Below are positions 50,349-63,655 of a DNA stretch of 64,000 nucleotides, one piece after another. This DNA is from Puffinus mauretanicus. Taxonomy: Eukaryota > Chordata > Aves > Procellariiformes > Procellariidae. The notes beneath the pieces are model-generated. The model was not told the DNA's origin and did not search any database. It was given only the letters and a program-made list of their open reading frames with translations. The DNA lies in the NCBI GenBank assembly GCA_023333565.1, contig JAJKFH010000227.1:434001-498000 (forward strand), written 5' to 3'. The position numbers were made by a program, and so were the translations under genes. Numbering within the stretch: the first letter of the stretch is position 1; each line of letters begins with the position of its first letter.

Positions 50349-53300
50349 ACTTTTTAAATCCCAAAAGATGAGAATTTGTAACAGGGCCTGAAAGGAGGAG
50401 GGGGGAAGTCTCTTATGAATTTTAGCAATTTGAAACACTTTCTTGTAAGCTTGCTTCTGTCCACAGTAAACCACGTAGGCATACAAGAAAAGAAAGGTAA
50501 TTTTTCTTCTCTTTTGGCTTTCCTCTTTAATTCATGGTACTTAAGATTAACTGTTAGGGCCAAATTCTTCAAAGCTTCCTTTCTTCTACCCCTGGTAGGT
50601 AGGTCCCTTGGAATTCCTGTTTGCATAAATGGGGAATGCAAAAAATGGTTAAATGCCAATGATTCTTTGGGCGGTTACTACAGTGTGTTGGTTTCTATTT
50701 CTACTGTAAAGCATGTTAAAGGATCAGGAGGCTAAATGAGGGGAGAGTCTTAATTAGCACTTGTTACCCCTGTTTTACCCCTATTTTTCTGTGCAGGGAA
50801 AACAATCTATTGGCTGGTTCAGAGCTCAAGCGGAACTCCTTCTGATAAAAAAAGAAACATAAAAGCTAAAAGAGTGTTGAGATGATTGTTATGCAGTTGA
50901 GCATGCCAAATATCACACAGTCTGTAGAATACTTATATCTGTGGAAGCATTGACAAAACAACAGTACTTGGGCTATTTTGTTTTAAAATTTTATTGCACT
51001 TATTTCATGCTAAAAACACATTTAGGGTTCAAACTTTAAAACTTCTTGTAATAAATACTTCATGAGCAAACCTTTAGAATGGATTTCTTGATATGTCCAT
51101 TTAAAAGCTTTTAAAAACAGACTCCTTTTCAACCTCCAGTATTTATTCTAGTTAACTGCTTCATAATGCATTTTTGCTCTTTCTTGCAAAAAGAGCCCTG
51201 GAGCACATATCTTTCATCATGATTCTGAAAGTAAAGTTCCAGTTTTGGTACGTTGTGTTACTAAGGGAATTCCTTGGTTGTTTTCCTGCTGGTACCATGC
51301 CACAGAATTTCCCTTCTTAGGTAAACCAGAGGCAGCATAAATAGTTCTAAATATCGCCAAGAAATCAAATGACCAGTTGATAACTCTTGTTGTTCAGAAA
51401 CACTATCACTGTGAACTTTTTGACAATATACAGCTGTTTCTAATAGTAGCCCTCTTATGAAGTAGCTTGAGATTATATTGTGTGTTCAACCCAGACATCA
51501 AAACATCTATTTATTCATGGAACTTGTAGATCACAGTTGCCTTAAGTTTATGCAATAATTCAGGAACCAATCTTGAAAGAATAAATATTTCTGGGCAAGT
51601 AAAGAAAGAGCTGCATGGAATGTCTGTTTGTCAATTGCTTGAATTTACTGTGATCGAATACTTAAGACTTTTGATAAAGTGAACCCCAGGAGAAACTATT
51701 CATCTTTAGACTGATCTTTTGGTTATAATTTTGCGTGTATAAAATTTAGAGTGTATAAAAACTCTATTCATTCACAACTATAATAGGATCAGCAAAGCCT
51801 GATTATGCCAATAACTTGCCAGGGATTCCACAACAACAATGTAAGTAAAGGGGAGGTGATTTGAGGATTTGGCATGAAAATACTGGAATGCAGAGTGAGC
51901 TGAATCTGTAAGTTTTTGAACAATATGTTATTGCAAGTTGCTGGACTTGAGTGACACATCTGGCTTTGCATGCCCCTTCAGATGAGAGCTTGTCTTCTTC
52001 CTGATAACTTACTAAAACGACAACTTGAGGCATAGTCATGTTGTCTAATTAGGCAGGGATGATGACAGAATAGTGTTTCTGTCACTTTGGGTGGGACATT
52101 CTGGCTGTGTTTATCTTAAAGTACTTCATGAACCACAACAAATTGGGAAGTGTTATACAAATCACCAAATCTCTCAAAAAATATTTATTGCATTTGTGAC
52201 ATTTAATCATGGGTGATAATGAGTACGTATTTGTTGAACTTTGAAAGTTCAAGCCCCAGTAAAAATCAATCTGGATCACACCTCATTGTGCTGACACTAA
52301 CGCATCCTGCTGAGACTTGCTGGCACTTAACGTGGCAGAACTTTGCACCTATAGAGCTTGAATGAACTGTGCTGTAACTTTTCAGCTGCCTGTGATCTGT
52401 CGAAATGGTTTCATAGTAGAGGGATTGTTTCCTGAGGTCTGGAAACAAAATCAAACTGAGGAGCCAACAATGAAGCTTAAATCTCAACAACTCTTTAAAT
52501 GTATCAGAAGTTGTCTGATGCCCACTTGGAACAGAAACACTTGTTAGGCGTAGAAAAATTTTGGACAAAACATAAGAAAACAAGTCTACTAAAACATTTA
52601 TCTGCATTGAGAGCTGCATTTATTGGCCAGTATGCTTATGTAATAATTAATTAATTTATGTACTCATTTATAACCCTTCTTTTCCCCACCCTTTTAAGAG
52701 AAACATAGCCTCTCTGTCCTTGTAAGGTTGTGACATGTATTTGCAACTTTTACTGGTTTCTTCCAAAATGTGATGGAGATCTTGACAAAAGAGGAAAGAA
52801 GAAAAGGTGGAAAAAATGACTGAAAAGAAAAAAGGTTCTTAAATCAGGGGCCTGTCAATAGCATCATGCAAACTAAATTTAACAGCTAATTTACTGGTGA
52901 CAGAAATACAATCCATATAATTTATGCATCTACTATAATCTGTCATTTGTGTTTAAGGAGGAGAGCAAGGCAGCATCTAATAAAATGTAAAAGAAAAATG
53001 AGTTTGTAAGGTGAGTGACAGAAATATTCATTACCTCAATTCTTTCCTGTGGTGTTCCTCCCTTTTTCAGGCAGGAATTTTAAGAGTTTGATCCTTATGA
53101 AGTACAGAATTATTACTTCAAAGGACATCTTTTTTTTTTTTTCTTTCCTGTCAAAACTTAAAATTGTTCCAGTTCAAAACCAATCAAAGAAGAAACAGAA
53201 GATTCTGACTTCATCTCTGTGCAAAGAGAAGAGAGGCCAAGGGCTCTTTCAGAGATGAAAGACTTGTGTAAGCTAATTTGAAATCACCATCGATCTTCCC

Positions 53301-56300
53301 AGATCGTGTCCAGGCTATATATTAGATACACGTAGGTGAGTAAAGACGTTAGTCCGTTCTGCAGTCTGTGCCAGATGAGAGGAAATCCAAATGCTATGAA
53401 AGACAACTGTAAACATGCGATACTATAAAATAAATTAATTTTAGGATTAATATTAGAGTTGCAGCTGGGAATACAAGACTGGAGTGAAGAAACTGTGGGA
53501 CATTGAAAAAATACTTGAAGCAAAACCTAGGAGAGATTCTGGACTTAAGTTCCTAGTGTATTTTTCTGTTGCTTTTGTAAATGGCATATGGTGATTAGTG
53601 ATGCCAAAGTCCTAAAGAAGCCCTAGAACAGAGCAACATCCCATCTGTTGTAGTAGCACAAGCTGTCATAGACTTATCACACTAATCCAAGTGTAGGTCA
53701 GAGGTCTTGATAATCAAGACATTAACTTCAGGGTATTGACTGCAGCCAAGAAGACGGCTGTAAAAGTATCTGCTGTAACTCTTATTTTGACTAATATGTT
53801 TCCCACTGCACTATGATTTGGGGTTTTTTGCCCTCTGTAGGATTTTGGAGGAGCGGGAGAAGGCAGCATGCAACAGCTTTACAGAGCTGGTTTCTGTAGG
53901 TAGAGAAGAATTTTGAGATTATTAATATCATGGCTGAGGCAAGTCATGACTCCTCCAGTTAAGTGCATCTTAATAACAATATAAAATAAGAAGCTTCTCT
54001 ACACAATTGCAGGAAAGGATCTTTCTGAAAAATATAAATCTAGTGTAAAATCCTTCTTGCTGGTGACAGGCATTAGTTCCTGTAAAAATGTTTTCTATTT
54101 ATTACATGTTGGCGTTTGGGAGTTCAGAGATACTATAGTACATTGCAGACAATGTGATATTTATGTGATGTGATAAACGCATTTATCCACAGGCGTTTTT
54201 CTAGATTAAGAGATACCGTTGATCTAAAAATGGAAAAATACAGTGTTTGCAGAATAGACAATGGAGCAAATAACCTATTACTTCTGGCTTTTTGTTTTTT
54301 GTATTGTAATCCTATGATATTCTTTTAAAGCAAAAGGCTAGCTCCCTTGCTAATTGTATCTATGGTATTTATCAACAACATATAATGAAGACAGCATATT
54401 GTCTATAAACTATTCTTATAGAGACATGGGAACTCAGAACTTGTTTAGCGGTTTTTAAAACTAATACTTCTAGTTAAGTACTTCTTTAAATTTTAAATGC
54501 TTCAAACACTCAAATATTTAAGCTTGAATAAGCAGTTCCAACTTTAATCGCTTTTATTTGACATACAAGGATGAAACTGGAGACACTGTGTTTCAGCAAA
54601 ATTATGGATGTATGTATTCCTTCATGCAGTTCTATTTCAGATGTTACTTTGGGGAAAGAACTTACTGCTCTACATTTGTGCAATACCTGTTTTTCTACCA
54701 CCATAATCTGTTTTTGTGTAGGCTCTTTTAATACACATTCCTGTAAAAGGATCACTCTTGATCCTTTCATACATATCTCATTGGCCATTAATCTTACATT
54801 ATTATTAAATGGTCATTTATTTATCAGCATGGTATTTAGGATCCTCAGTGAGGTTTGGGGCTATTCAGTTACAACATCAAGCAATAGCTGCTTCAGAGCT
54901 GGGAGTCCAAATAGGTAGCTTACAGAGCAGGGGGGAAAAGTGGCATGTACAATGCAATTATCACTACTTGAAACCTTTCCAACAGAACATTTTCTCAAAA
55001 GAAAACAGTTTTGACAAAATGGAAATTTTCCACAAGTCCATACCAACTTCAGTAAAATGTAGCTGTGAAAGAGAAGTCAAAATGAGTCATTTCAAAAAAT
55101 GTCAAAACTTTTCTGAAAGATAGCTTCTAGGGTTTTTCCAAGTGTGTTAATTTTTATACTATGTATTTTAAAATATAATGCTGAAATCAAATGTTTCTCT
55201 TGACTCAAAATGCCTAACATGTTAGCTTTATAGGAAACTCTAAGTGGCAAGTTTAGAGGAGAATTGGGATGAATATTGGTTTCACAGTGGAAGTTTTTGG
55301 TGGCTTTGACCAGGGTTAAAAAACAGAGTATCTTACACTGTGTTTGTGCTATTTTTGGGTGAAATTCACATCTTGGATGTATGCAAGGGCAAAAGTATAA
55401 AAAACAAAAGTCAAGCAGGAAGAGATCAAGTGACATACTGCTGAACAGAGTAAGGCTGAAAGGGTAAAGCAAGGCATGCAGGACAACTAAAGTAAGGCTA
55501 GAGTGAAAAGATGCAAAGGGTGGCTGGAACAACCAATGATGGGAGATAAAGAACAGTTAGCAAATCCGTCTGACATCAGTGTCAGAAAGCCATTGCTTTT
55601 TCTGTCTTTAGTCTTTTATCTCCACTTTGGAGACTTTCTCACTTCTGAACCTCAAGTCTGAACATTTTATCATGGTGTTTAAGACCATGTACTTAAGTAC
55701 TTAATGTTTCAAAATCACTGAACTCAAAACTAATACTAAACCATATATTTTGATTTTTAAAGTCTCTGCAAAATGTCTTGTTCTTGACCTAATAAAAAGG
55801 ATGAGCTCATATCTTGCTGTGTCATCAGGTTAAACCTTTAAACATAGATTGCCAGGTTTGTCACAGTTGTTGCCAGTGAACATTTAGTACATCTGGAGTG
55901 AATTAAGTGCATACAACAATAAGATACTAAGCATTGTGAAGGAAAGTCAGGCTAGGTGAAGCCAGAACTCTCATGTGCCCTTTTCACATATGACTGCCAA
56001 AGTTTCTCTGTTCTTGCTTTAATCCTTGCCATTAATGCAGTGCTAATCACACCAGCAAGGGAACAGCTCTTACGTGGCCAAGTATGTTAGGCACCAAAGT
56101 GGCTGTAATGCTTTCAGGTTTACTTTAAATCTGAGTTAGTTATAGATCATAGAGAAGAATGTGCATTGATACTGTTTAATCAAGATGACTTCTTCACATT
56201 AGGCTTCCTCAGATTTGATGAAGCTAAACATAGCATAGAAAATGCTAGTAAAAAATCCTTTTTATTTCGCATATCTTCTTTTCTGTGAAGCTCTTTGTTT

Positions 56301-58650
56301 TGCAAATTATTTTGCATATAATAAAAAAAGACAGGGAAGATCAGGTGAAAATGCCTCTGATCTGCACTGTGAGGTTAGTAGCTACTGTATTCATCAGTTG
56401 GATTTCCAATTCTTTAAGTTTCTAATGTGTACTTTGGATAAAAAATAATATATATGTATTTCCCTAGAGTTCTGCTGAAATGAGATCACGCTGAAGTAGA
56501 ATCACTTCTCACTGGTAAAGCACACTCTGCCAATGGAAGTGATGGGGAAATATGAACTGGTGTATACAATTTTATCATTGACTGTTGATTCAGCTTAAAT
56601 ATAGCCACACAAAAAGAACAGTCTCCAGTTCAAGACTTTCAGGAGAAAAGCACAGCTGAGTGACCCTCTTTAAACAAAATCATCACCAAGGAAAAAAAAA
56701 TGAAGGATTTTTTCCATTCTTTTTGTTTTCAAATAGCCAATATCAAAGTTAACTGATGATTTGTTTTTGAGTCAAAGGATGGTCATATATCCAGAACTGT
56801 CATTTGAGTCTGTTTAAAATATCATGAGCTGGTTATTCTTCAGTTCTTAGGTTTAGTTCCTTATACTTCTCTGAAAAAATTACATCATCAGGGAATGATG
56901 AAGTGGCAGTAAATGATGGTTGATCTGCTAGGATTCAGGTCAGGAACTGCTTCTGATTGGGGAAGGGGGGAAGAATAACATGAAAAGTCCATGCGAGTAA
57001 ATCACAACATTTTCCAGGTGAAACTTAGCTGACCTTTCCTGGGAAAAGAGAAATTTTCTTGAGACAGATCTGATTCAGTCATAAAATCATGTTTTCACTG
57101 CCAGCTTAAGTCCCATTAGGCTTTAAAATTCAAAAGGAGCAGATATTGGAAATGCAGATACAGTTAAGTTTCTTATGGAGGTTTGGAATTGGAGGGAATA
57201 AACTATCTCTTGATTTAGCATAATTTGCAATGTTCACAAGACCTTTCTTCAAAAGAGGTGGTTACTAAGAGTTTTGGAGAGCAGTTGCCTCAATGATCAT
57301 AATGTTCAGGAGATTAAAAAACAAATAAAAATAATAATATCCCTGAGAGAGCTAGGGAAGTGAAGCCAAGTGAGTTATAAAAGGCTTGCCTCATGATTGC
57401 TCTAATTTGTAGAAAGTGTTATACCTAATACAAAAGCTGTCTTGTATTCAATTTACATAAAGTGTGTTTTAGTACCAGACCAAGAGAGTTATAATTTCTC
57501 CCCCCGAGAGGATAGTAATCTCGCAACAAAAGAAGATATAATGGGTAGAAATAGTGATACTAAGCTAGCAAAAAAGCCCTAGATGATCCACTTTTGTCAC
57601 CTAAGCATAAAAAGAGGAGAAACAACTGTTACAGTAATTGTATTCATATGAAGAATATAGCTACCAGGCTTACAGATTTCCTTGCTTTCCAACTAGTGGG
57701 AAGTCCAAGAGCCATATTGCATTGGCTACAGTTTGTTTTCTCTGAAAAAATATTCAGAACTCTTCCAAAAGAAAGTTACTTCTTTTACTCAAAAGTTGAA
57801 AGAGATGCTGTTTGTAATCAATACCTAATCGCCCACTCTTACTCTTTGCAGTCAGTCACTGTGAATGTTATTAAACAGATTATAACCTTGCTTTCCTATG
57901 ATCATCTGTAAAAAGCAACAATATGTTGTGATTGTGCGCTTCTGGTTTTTGCAAACATGCCTTGAACAGTCTGACTTACTAGGATGTGTCTTCCAAGCTA
58001 AGAATATATGCTTGTTGTCTGTAGAATCCAAACTGTACATCAGTGCCAACATGGGAAATGCCTCTAACTGCCCCAGATGAGACTTGGAGACTATTCAATT
58101 TCTTAATTTCTGATATGCCTCTTTAGGAAAGTAAGCTGCCCAGAAAAGTGAACATAAGTATCCCCTGTACTGGTGTGGTATCCATGAACAATCAGCAGAA
58201 GTTTATGAAGAAATAAACATACTTTTTTTCCTGATGATTATGCTTCTTAGAACCAATGGCATCTGCATTTAATCATCAGAAAGGCAGTCATTCATTAGCT
58301 TGTAAAACCCTGCCAGTTTATCACTATTGTTTAATTAAGTTTTTCTTGAGAAACTGTAGGACTAGTAAGCAAAACCACACAATGATAGGTGAATTCTCAA
58401 GAAGTAATATGGTTTAGTGCATTAAAACCGACTTTTCTGAATTCTAAAACAATGAGAGATAAGCATTAAGGCCAAATTATAATGCAAGTTTCTGTTCCTA
58501 GTCTAACTTAACCTACACAGATTTACACAATTATTCTTTATTGTGTGCTTTTCATTGTACCATGTGACTGATGATTTGTGACTATGGTGTTACGCTACCC
58601 ATCAGTAGATTAAGACATTCTCTGCTCATTCTTTATTATACTTTCAGTTA
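50349..58650. other. AT-rich region, no gene recognised
   Basis: No exon, RNA gene or full mobile element was recognised. The longest ORF (minus, 55532-55092, 146 codons) is hydrophobic at its start but has no family resemblance and begins in simple AT-rich DNA. Purine-rich tracts occur near 52.8 kb. Confidence 0.6.
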
Positions 58651-60230
58651 ATCATAGAATCATAGAATCGTAAAGATTGGAAAAGACCTCTAAGATCATC
58701 GAGTCCAACCATCAACCCAACACCACCATGCCCACTACACCATGTCCCTAAGCGCCTCATCTACACGTCTTTTAAATACTTTCAGGATTGGTGATTCAAC
58801 CACTTCCCTGGGCAGCCTGTTCCAAGGCCTGACCACTCTTTCAGTAAAGAAATTTCTCCTAATGTCCAGTCTAAAGCTCCCTTGGCGCAACTTGAGGCCA
58901 TTTCCTCTCGTCCTATCGCTGTTGCTTGGGAGAAGAGACCAACCCCCACCTCGCTACAACCTCCTTTCAGGTAGTTGTAGAGCGCGATGAGGTCTCCCCC
59001 CAGCCTCCTCTTCTCCAGGCTAAACAACCCCAGTTCCCTCAGCCGCTCCTCATAAGACTTGTGCTCCAGACCCTTCACCAGCTTTGTTTCCCTTCTCTGG
59101 ACACGCTCCAGTGCCTCCATGTCCTTCTTGTAGTGAGGGGCCCAGAACTGAACACAGTGTTCGAGGTGCGGCCTCACCAGTGCCGAGTACAGGGGCACGA
59201 TCACCTCCCTGCTCCTGCTGGCCACACTATTTCTGGTACAGGCCAGGATGCCGTTGGCCTTCTTGGCCACCTGGGCACACTGCCGGCTCATGTTCAGCCG
59301 ACTGTCAATCAGCACCCCCAGGTCCTTTTCCTCTGGGCAGCTTTCCAGCCACTCTTCCCCAAGCCTGTAGCGTTGCATGGGGTTGTTGTGGCCGAAGTGC
59401 AGGACCCGGCACTTGGCCTTGTTGAACCTCATACAGTTGGCCTCGGTCCCTCTGCAGAGCCTTCCTACCCTCCAGCAGATCAACACTCCCGCCCAGCTTG
59501 GTGTCGTCTGCAAAGTGACTGAGGGAGCACTCGATCCCCTCATCCAGATCATTGATAAAGATATTGAACAGGACCGGCCCCAAAACTGAGCCCTGGGGAA
59601 CACCGCTCGTGACCGGCCGCCAACTGGATTTAACTCCGTTGACCACAACTTTCTGGGCCCGTCCGTCCAGCCAGTTTTTTACGCAGCGAAGAGTGTACCT
59701 GTCTAGGCCGTGAGCCGCCAGCTTCTCCAGGAGAATGCTGTGGGAGACAGTGTCAAAGGCTTTACTGAAGTCCAGGTAGACCACATCCACAGCCTTTCCC
59801 TCATCCACGAGGCGGGTCACCTGGTCATAGAGGAGATCAGGTTGGTCAAACAGGACCTGCCTTCCATGAAACCGTGCTGGCTGGGCCTGATCTCCTGATT
59901 GTCCCGGACATGGCTTGTGAGCACCCTCAAAACGAACCGCTCCATAATCTTCCCTGGCACAGAGGTCAGGCTGACTGGCCTGTAGTTCCCCAGATCCTCC
60001 TTCCGGCCCTTCTTGTAGATGGGCGTCACATTGGCGAGCCTCCAGTCGTCCGGGACCTCCCCAGTTAACCAGGACTGCTGGTAAATGATGGAGAGTGGCT
60101 CAGCAAGCTCCTCCGCCAGCTCCCTCAGTACCCTCGGGTGGATCCCATCCGGCCCCATAGACTTGTGAGCGTCCAGGTGGTATAGCAGGTCATTAACTTC
60201 TTCCTCTTGGATTATGGGGGGTTTATCCTG
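58651..60230 (-). mobile_element. CR1 LINE, 5'-truncated, with partly readable reverse transcriptase
   Basis: The 3' end is marked by two ATTCTATG octamers (CATAGAAT on + at 58653-58668), the diagnostic CR1 terminus without poly(A). Coding sequence starts within the reverse transcriptase: [20 protein letters not shown] at 60158, then [34 protein letters not shown] and the catalytic FADD (about 59514-59503). It continues with [24 protein letters not shown] and [18 protein letters not shown] down to 58782. The open frames 60158-59817, 59820-59305 and 59648-58782 overlap because of two frame breaks, one a single-base loss near 59830. It lacks ORF1 and the endonuclease part and is inactive. It is moderately young. 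Confidence 0.95.
58782..60158 (-). pseudogene. Broken CR1 reverse transcriptase ORF
   Basis: Three overlapping open pieces cover the reverse transcriptase and the C-terminal region of CR1 ORF2. The fingers/palm motifs and the FADD box lie in the second piece; the conserved C-terminal region ([15 protein letters not shown], then [20 protein letters not shown]) lies in the third. The changes of frame fall near 59820-59830 and near 59440-59460. In the latter region the sequence also diverges from the family, perhaps with a small deletion. It makes no intact protein. Confidence 0.9.
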
Positions 60231-63200
60231 CTAACTGTGCTTTCATTTGATTTTAGTTTATAGTATAGATTTGAGAAAGATCACTTAACTGAATTCAAGG
60301 TAACTTGCACTTTCTGAGTAAGACAATTCCTAACAATTCTCAGAGCAGGTAGGAATACTTTTACTTGGTAGGAAAACACATATGCATTGAAGTCAATGAT
60401 TTATTTGGACTGGAAACCTCGTGTCATAACTGAGGTTGGAGGCAGGCAAACCTTTCTTCCTAACAAAATAGCCAGAAAGAGGAGAGAAACAATTTTGAAC
60501 TTCTGCTCAGCTTGATGAGGAATTTGTACTTTTTCCTTAATCCATCTAAAAGTCAACCTATTCCTGACCTGCTTCTTAAGGAGATACAGGAGCAGTTCCT
60601 AAGGGCAGACATCCTGCAGTTACACTGGCTGAACAGGTTGCTGCCTCCAAATCTCCCTCCTCCCTGAAGCAGCCACTCCTCTTAGACTAGTAGTGAAAGG
60701 TGCTCCTGATCTTGCAATAGGCCATTTTATGGCTCTTGGGTAGCTATAAGACCCCAGGGGATTGTAGTTGGGTGCAAGAACCTCAGCACAATTGCAAATT
60801 CTTGGCCTGCAACCTGAAATCCTAGTGTCTGAGTTGACTGAGGAACACAGATTTTCAGTGCAGCACAGTGTATGAGCATTTTAACTTCTGCAATAGCAGA
60901 GGCTCAGGCTCTCTTGGTTTGGGAAGATTTTTGTGTCTTGGTGCAGAGAGAAGGTGGTTGTTCTTGGTTTTGATTTGTTCTTCTACTTTTCAGAAAGTTA
61001 AGGCCCTTTCCCTGTTTTACAGACCAAACATTTCATGTTTGAGAATTCAGTAATAAAGCAGTATCTTTAAATTTGTCTTGATGTATCAAGGGTGCAAAGA
61101 GAATGAGGTAGCAAAGATTCCACTTTTTTACAGCTCCTGGTTTTTCTTCACTGTTGCTTTGTAAAGCAAAGCTGCATTTATTACCTTTTAGAGCGATACA
61201 TTTTATGGTTGTTATGTGATAGATGACTTCAGGCACAATACACTTTCCTCTCCTGAGGTTTTCTTATGTGTGTATGTATGTCTGTACTTAAAGGGAGAGT
61301 GGAATTATCTAAGACAGTAAAAAAGGAAGCTAAGGGATAAGTAGAGAATGGTTCTATCTTGAAATTAAAGTGAGAGAAAGCAACAAAAGAAATGGTAAGT
61401 ACATATTAGAATTTACACTCTGGTTTAACAATAAAGCACCCAAATGAGGAAAATCTAGTCTCAGATTCTTCAGCACTCTAGGTAAACATATGCAAACTGC
61501 CATTTAAAAGATTCAGTTGTCTTTTGTTGACAATATAATCTCTTCTTTAATTGACAATCACAGTTACACTTAAAAAACCCGTTTGAGTACACTTACCTCT
61601 CTTCAAATTTATCACTGTTGTAAAAGCTATCAAAACAATAGCAGAAATAGTTATATTTAGTACTTCATGTCTAATTATTTCTACAGATTTAAATTGCTTT
61701 AAACTTTAAGCTTTAAACTTTAAAAACACTGGAATTAGCAGTGTTTTCTGGTTTGTTTTTTTTGCCCCAAACAGTCCCCAATGTCCCCCGTAACAGTAGA
61801 TTTCTACCACTTTGCTTTGTAAGCAGAATCAAAACATGGTAACACAGAATCCTGAAAGTTTTGTAACAAAGTGAGATGTCTTGTTCTTTTGATGCTCTCT
61901 TGTCACATATTTATTGTTTCTTGTAAGGAAAATATTCCAATGCACTTTTACTACACTGTGTGCATTAATGTTATCTATCTAGGAAAACATAAACAGAAGT
62001 ATCAAAACTCTAGACAAGACTGCTCTTAGGCCTGAAGAATACCAGAATTTATTAGAGAGATAATTTATAATGCTGTATGTCACTTTTCAGCTCTGCTTGT
62101 AACTAGACAACTAGAGCTAAAGGCTTAAATAGGTAGTAGAGAACACTGAATTTTTGTTTATTAAGAGAGGAAGGTTCAAAAGTAATCTTGACTCAAAATT
62201 AAAGTTGATGTTCTTTATATGTTAAAGGATAGGCAAATGGAACTGTTGCAATCAAATCAGGGTGAGTATTGATCCAACTGCATAATGAAATCTAAATGAT
62301 CGCTTATAAAAAAAAAAAAAGGTATGTATATGTGCCTTTATTTTTTACAAGTCAGACATTGTTACTTCATTGGTTTTACATTCTTGAAGAAACTGTCCCA
62401 TCAATGACAGATAATGTTTGACAATACTGAAGAACCTATTAACTGTTCACCTTAAAAAATATTTTGCTACCTTTGTACTAATTTTGCAGTTTGGATTAAT
62501 GATTGCTTGTTTTCGCTGTCCTGACTGTTAGTTTACAGATAAATGGTTCACTTCCTATATCTGCTCTCAATTGGTAAGTCAAGGCTGAAAAGGTAATAAC
62601 AGTAAGAAAATTGCAAGGTAGCTTTAATGCCTAATGTATAGGAACAAATTTTTTGTGACTCTCGTAAAAATCAAAAGATTGAGCCAAATGAATTCTTTTA
62701 CTTCTGAATTTGCGGTTGCAAGTTCACTGCCTAGTGCATAGAGGGAGATGATAGTCTTTTACATGTAATGGTGTTTCATTAGCTTCCCTATTTATTCAAA
62801 TTATGCTTTTACTGTTATAGAACTGTTATGTTTATATTTACATTTTATAGTCTTATGTTTACTTAAGAGAATAACTTGAAAACATTCCACAGATGTAGCA
62901 GCACTGAAAACCTGCCACAATCCAGTGAAAAAGTGCTTAGTTAGTAAATGTCATTTAATCAAAACCATTCAGACTGTTAGGGGGGAAAAAAAACACTTTT
63001 ATGGTAATTGCATTGGAGTAAAGGATATGCTGCTGTTTCTTGACTGGTATGCAATTGGAAAGTCAGTGTTCATGCTTTCAGTAGCCTTAATGGGTGGGTC
63101 AATGTCTGCAAATGGCTAAGGCCTCTGAAAGAATATTTTAGTTAATATAACTATAAAACCTCTCCCATCAGCTGTGACAGCAGAAAACTGACTTGGTGAA

Positions 63201-63598
63201 GTATTCCATCTAGTGCCTGGAGAAGTACTTTGTTGGTACCATCATCAATAGGCTTCAGGATGGAGGAAAAAAAATAAAGCAATAATGTGCAATCCTTCTG
63301 TGGAGTAAAAGCAAATACCAAAATATGGAACACAAGACAGAGGAAAACCTTGTCTCCTAATACTAGATTAATCAGTTGCTTATCAGCATTTGCAAATAAA
63401 ATACTAAAAGATGTATTATTTTTCTCTGGGTAGTCTGTTACTTTCCACTTCAGAAAGCTGAATGTTTTTCAGCACTAACTTAGCATGAATGCTAGCAGCC
63501 TTGCTTCGGTACTTTTTACTGAATACTCAATCTCCTATTCTTGACTAGCATTCCAAGACTTGCATATGCTGTTCTAGTCATTTGAAAAAAACTCTTGT
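60231..63598. other. AT-rich region, no gene recognised
   Basis: Only short accidental ORFs and homopolymers are seen. The T and G excess of 38-52 kb is weak or absent in one block counted near 62.3 kb. Confidence 0.6.
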
Positions 63599-63655
63599 AT
63601 CGTAGAATAGTTTGGGTTGGAAGGGACTTTTAAAGGTCATCTAGTGCAACCCTCA
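63599..63655 (-). mobile_element. Short CR1 3'-tail fragment
   Basis: On + the sequence TAGAATAGTTTGGGTTGGAA, then GGGAC, AAAGGTCATCTAGTGCAACC and CCTC is the familiar reverse complement of the CR1 3' end. Only about 55 bp remain, so it is a very short 5'-truncated or eroded copy, in the same orientation as the larger CR1 about 3.4 kb to its left. Confidence 0.8.

Noticed and set aside
55092..55532. 146-codon minus ORF
   Set aside because: It lies in AT-rich DNA, has a composition rich in Leu, Phe and Ser as expected by chance, and no domain is seen.
58742..59522. Plus-strand ORFs at 58742-59522 and similar ones to 60068
   Set aside because: They lie antisense to the CR1 reverse transcriptase and are explained by its GC-rich coding sequence.
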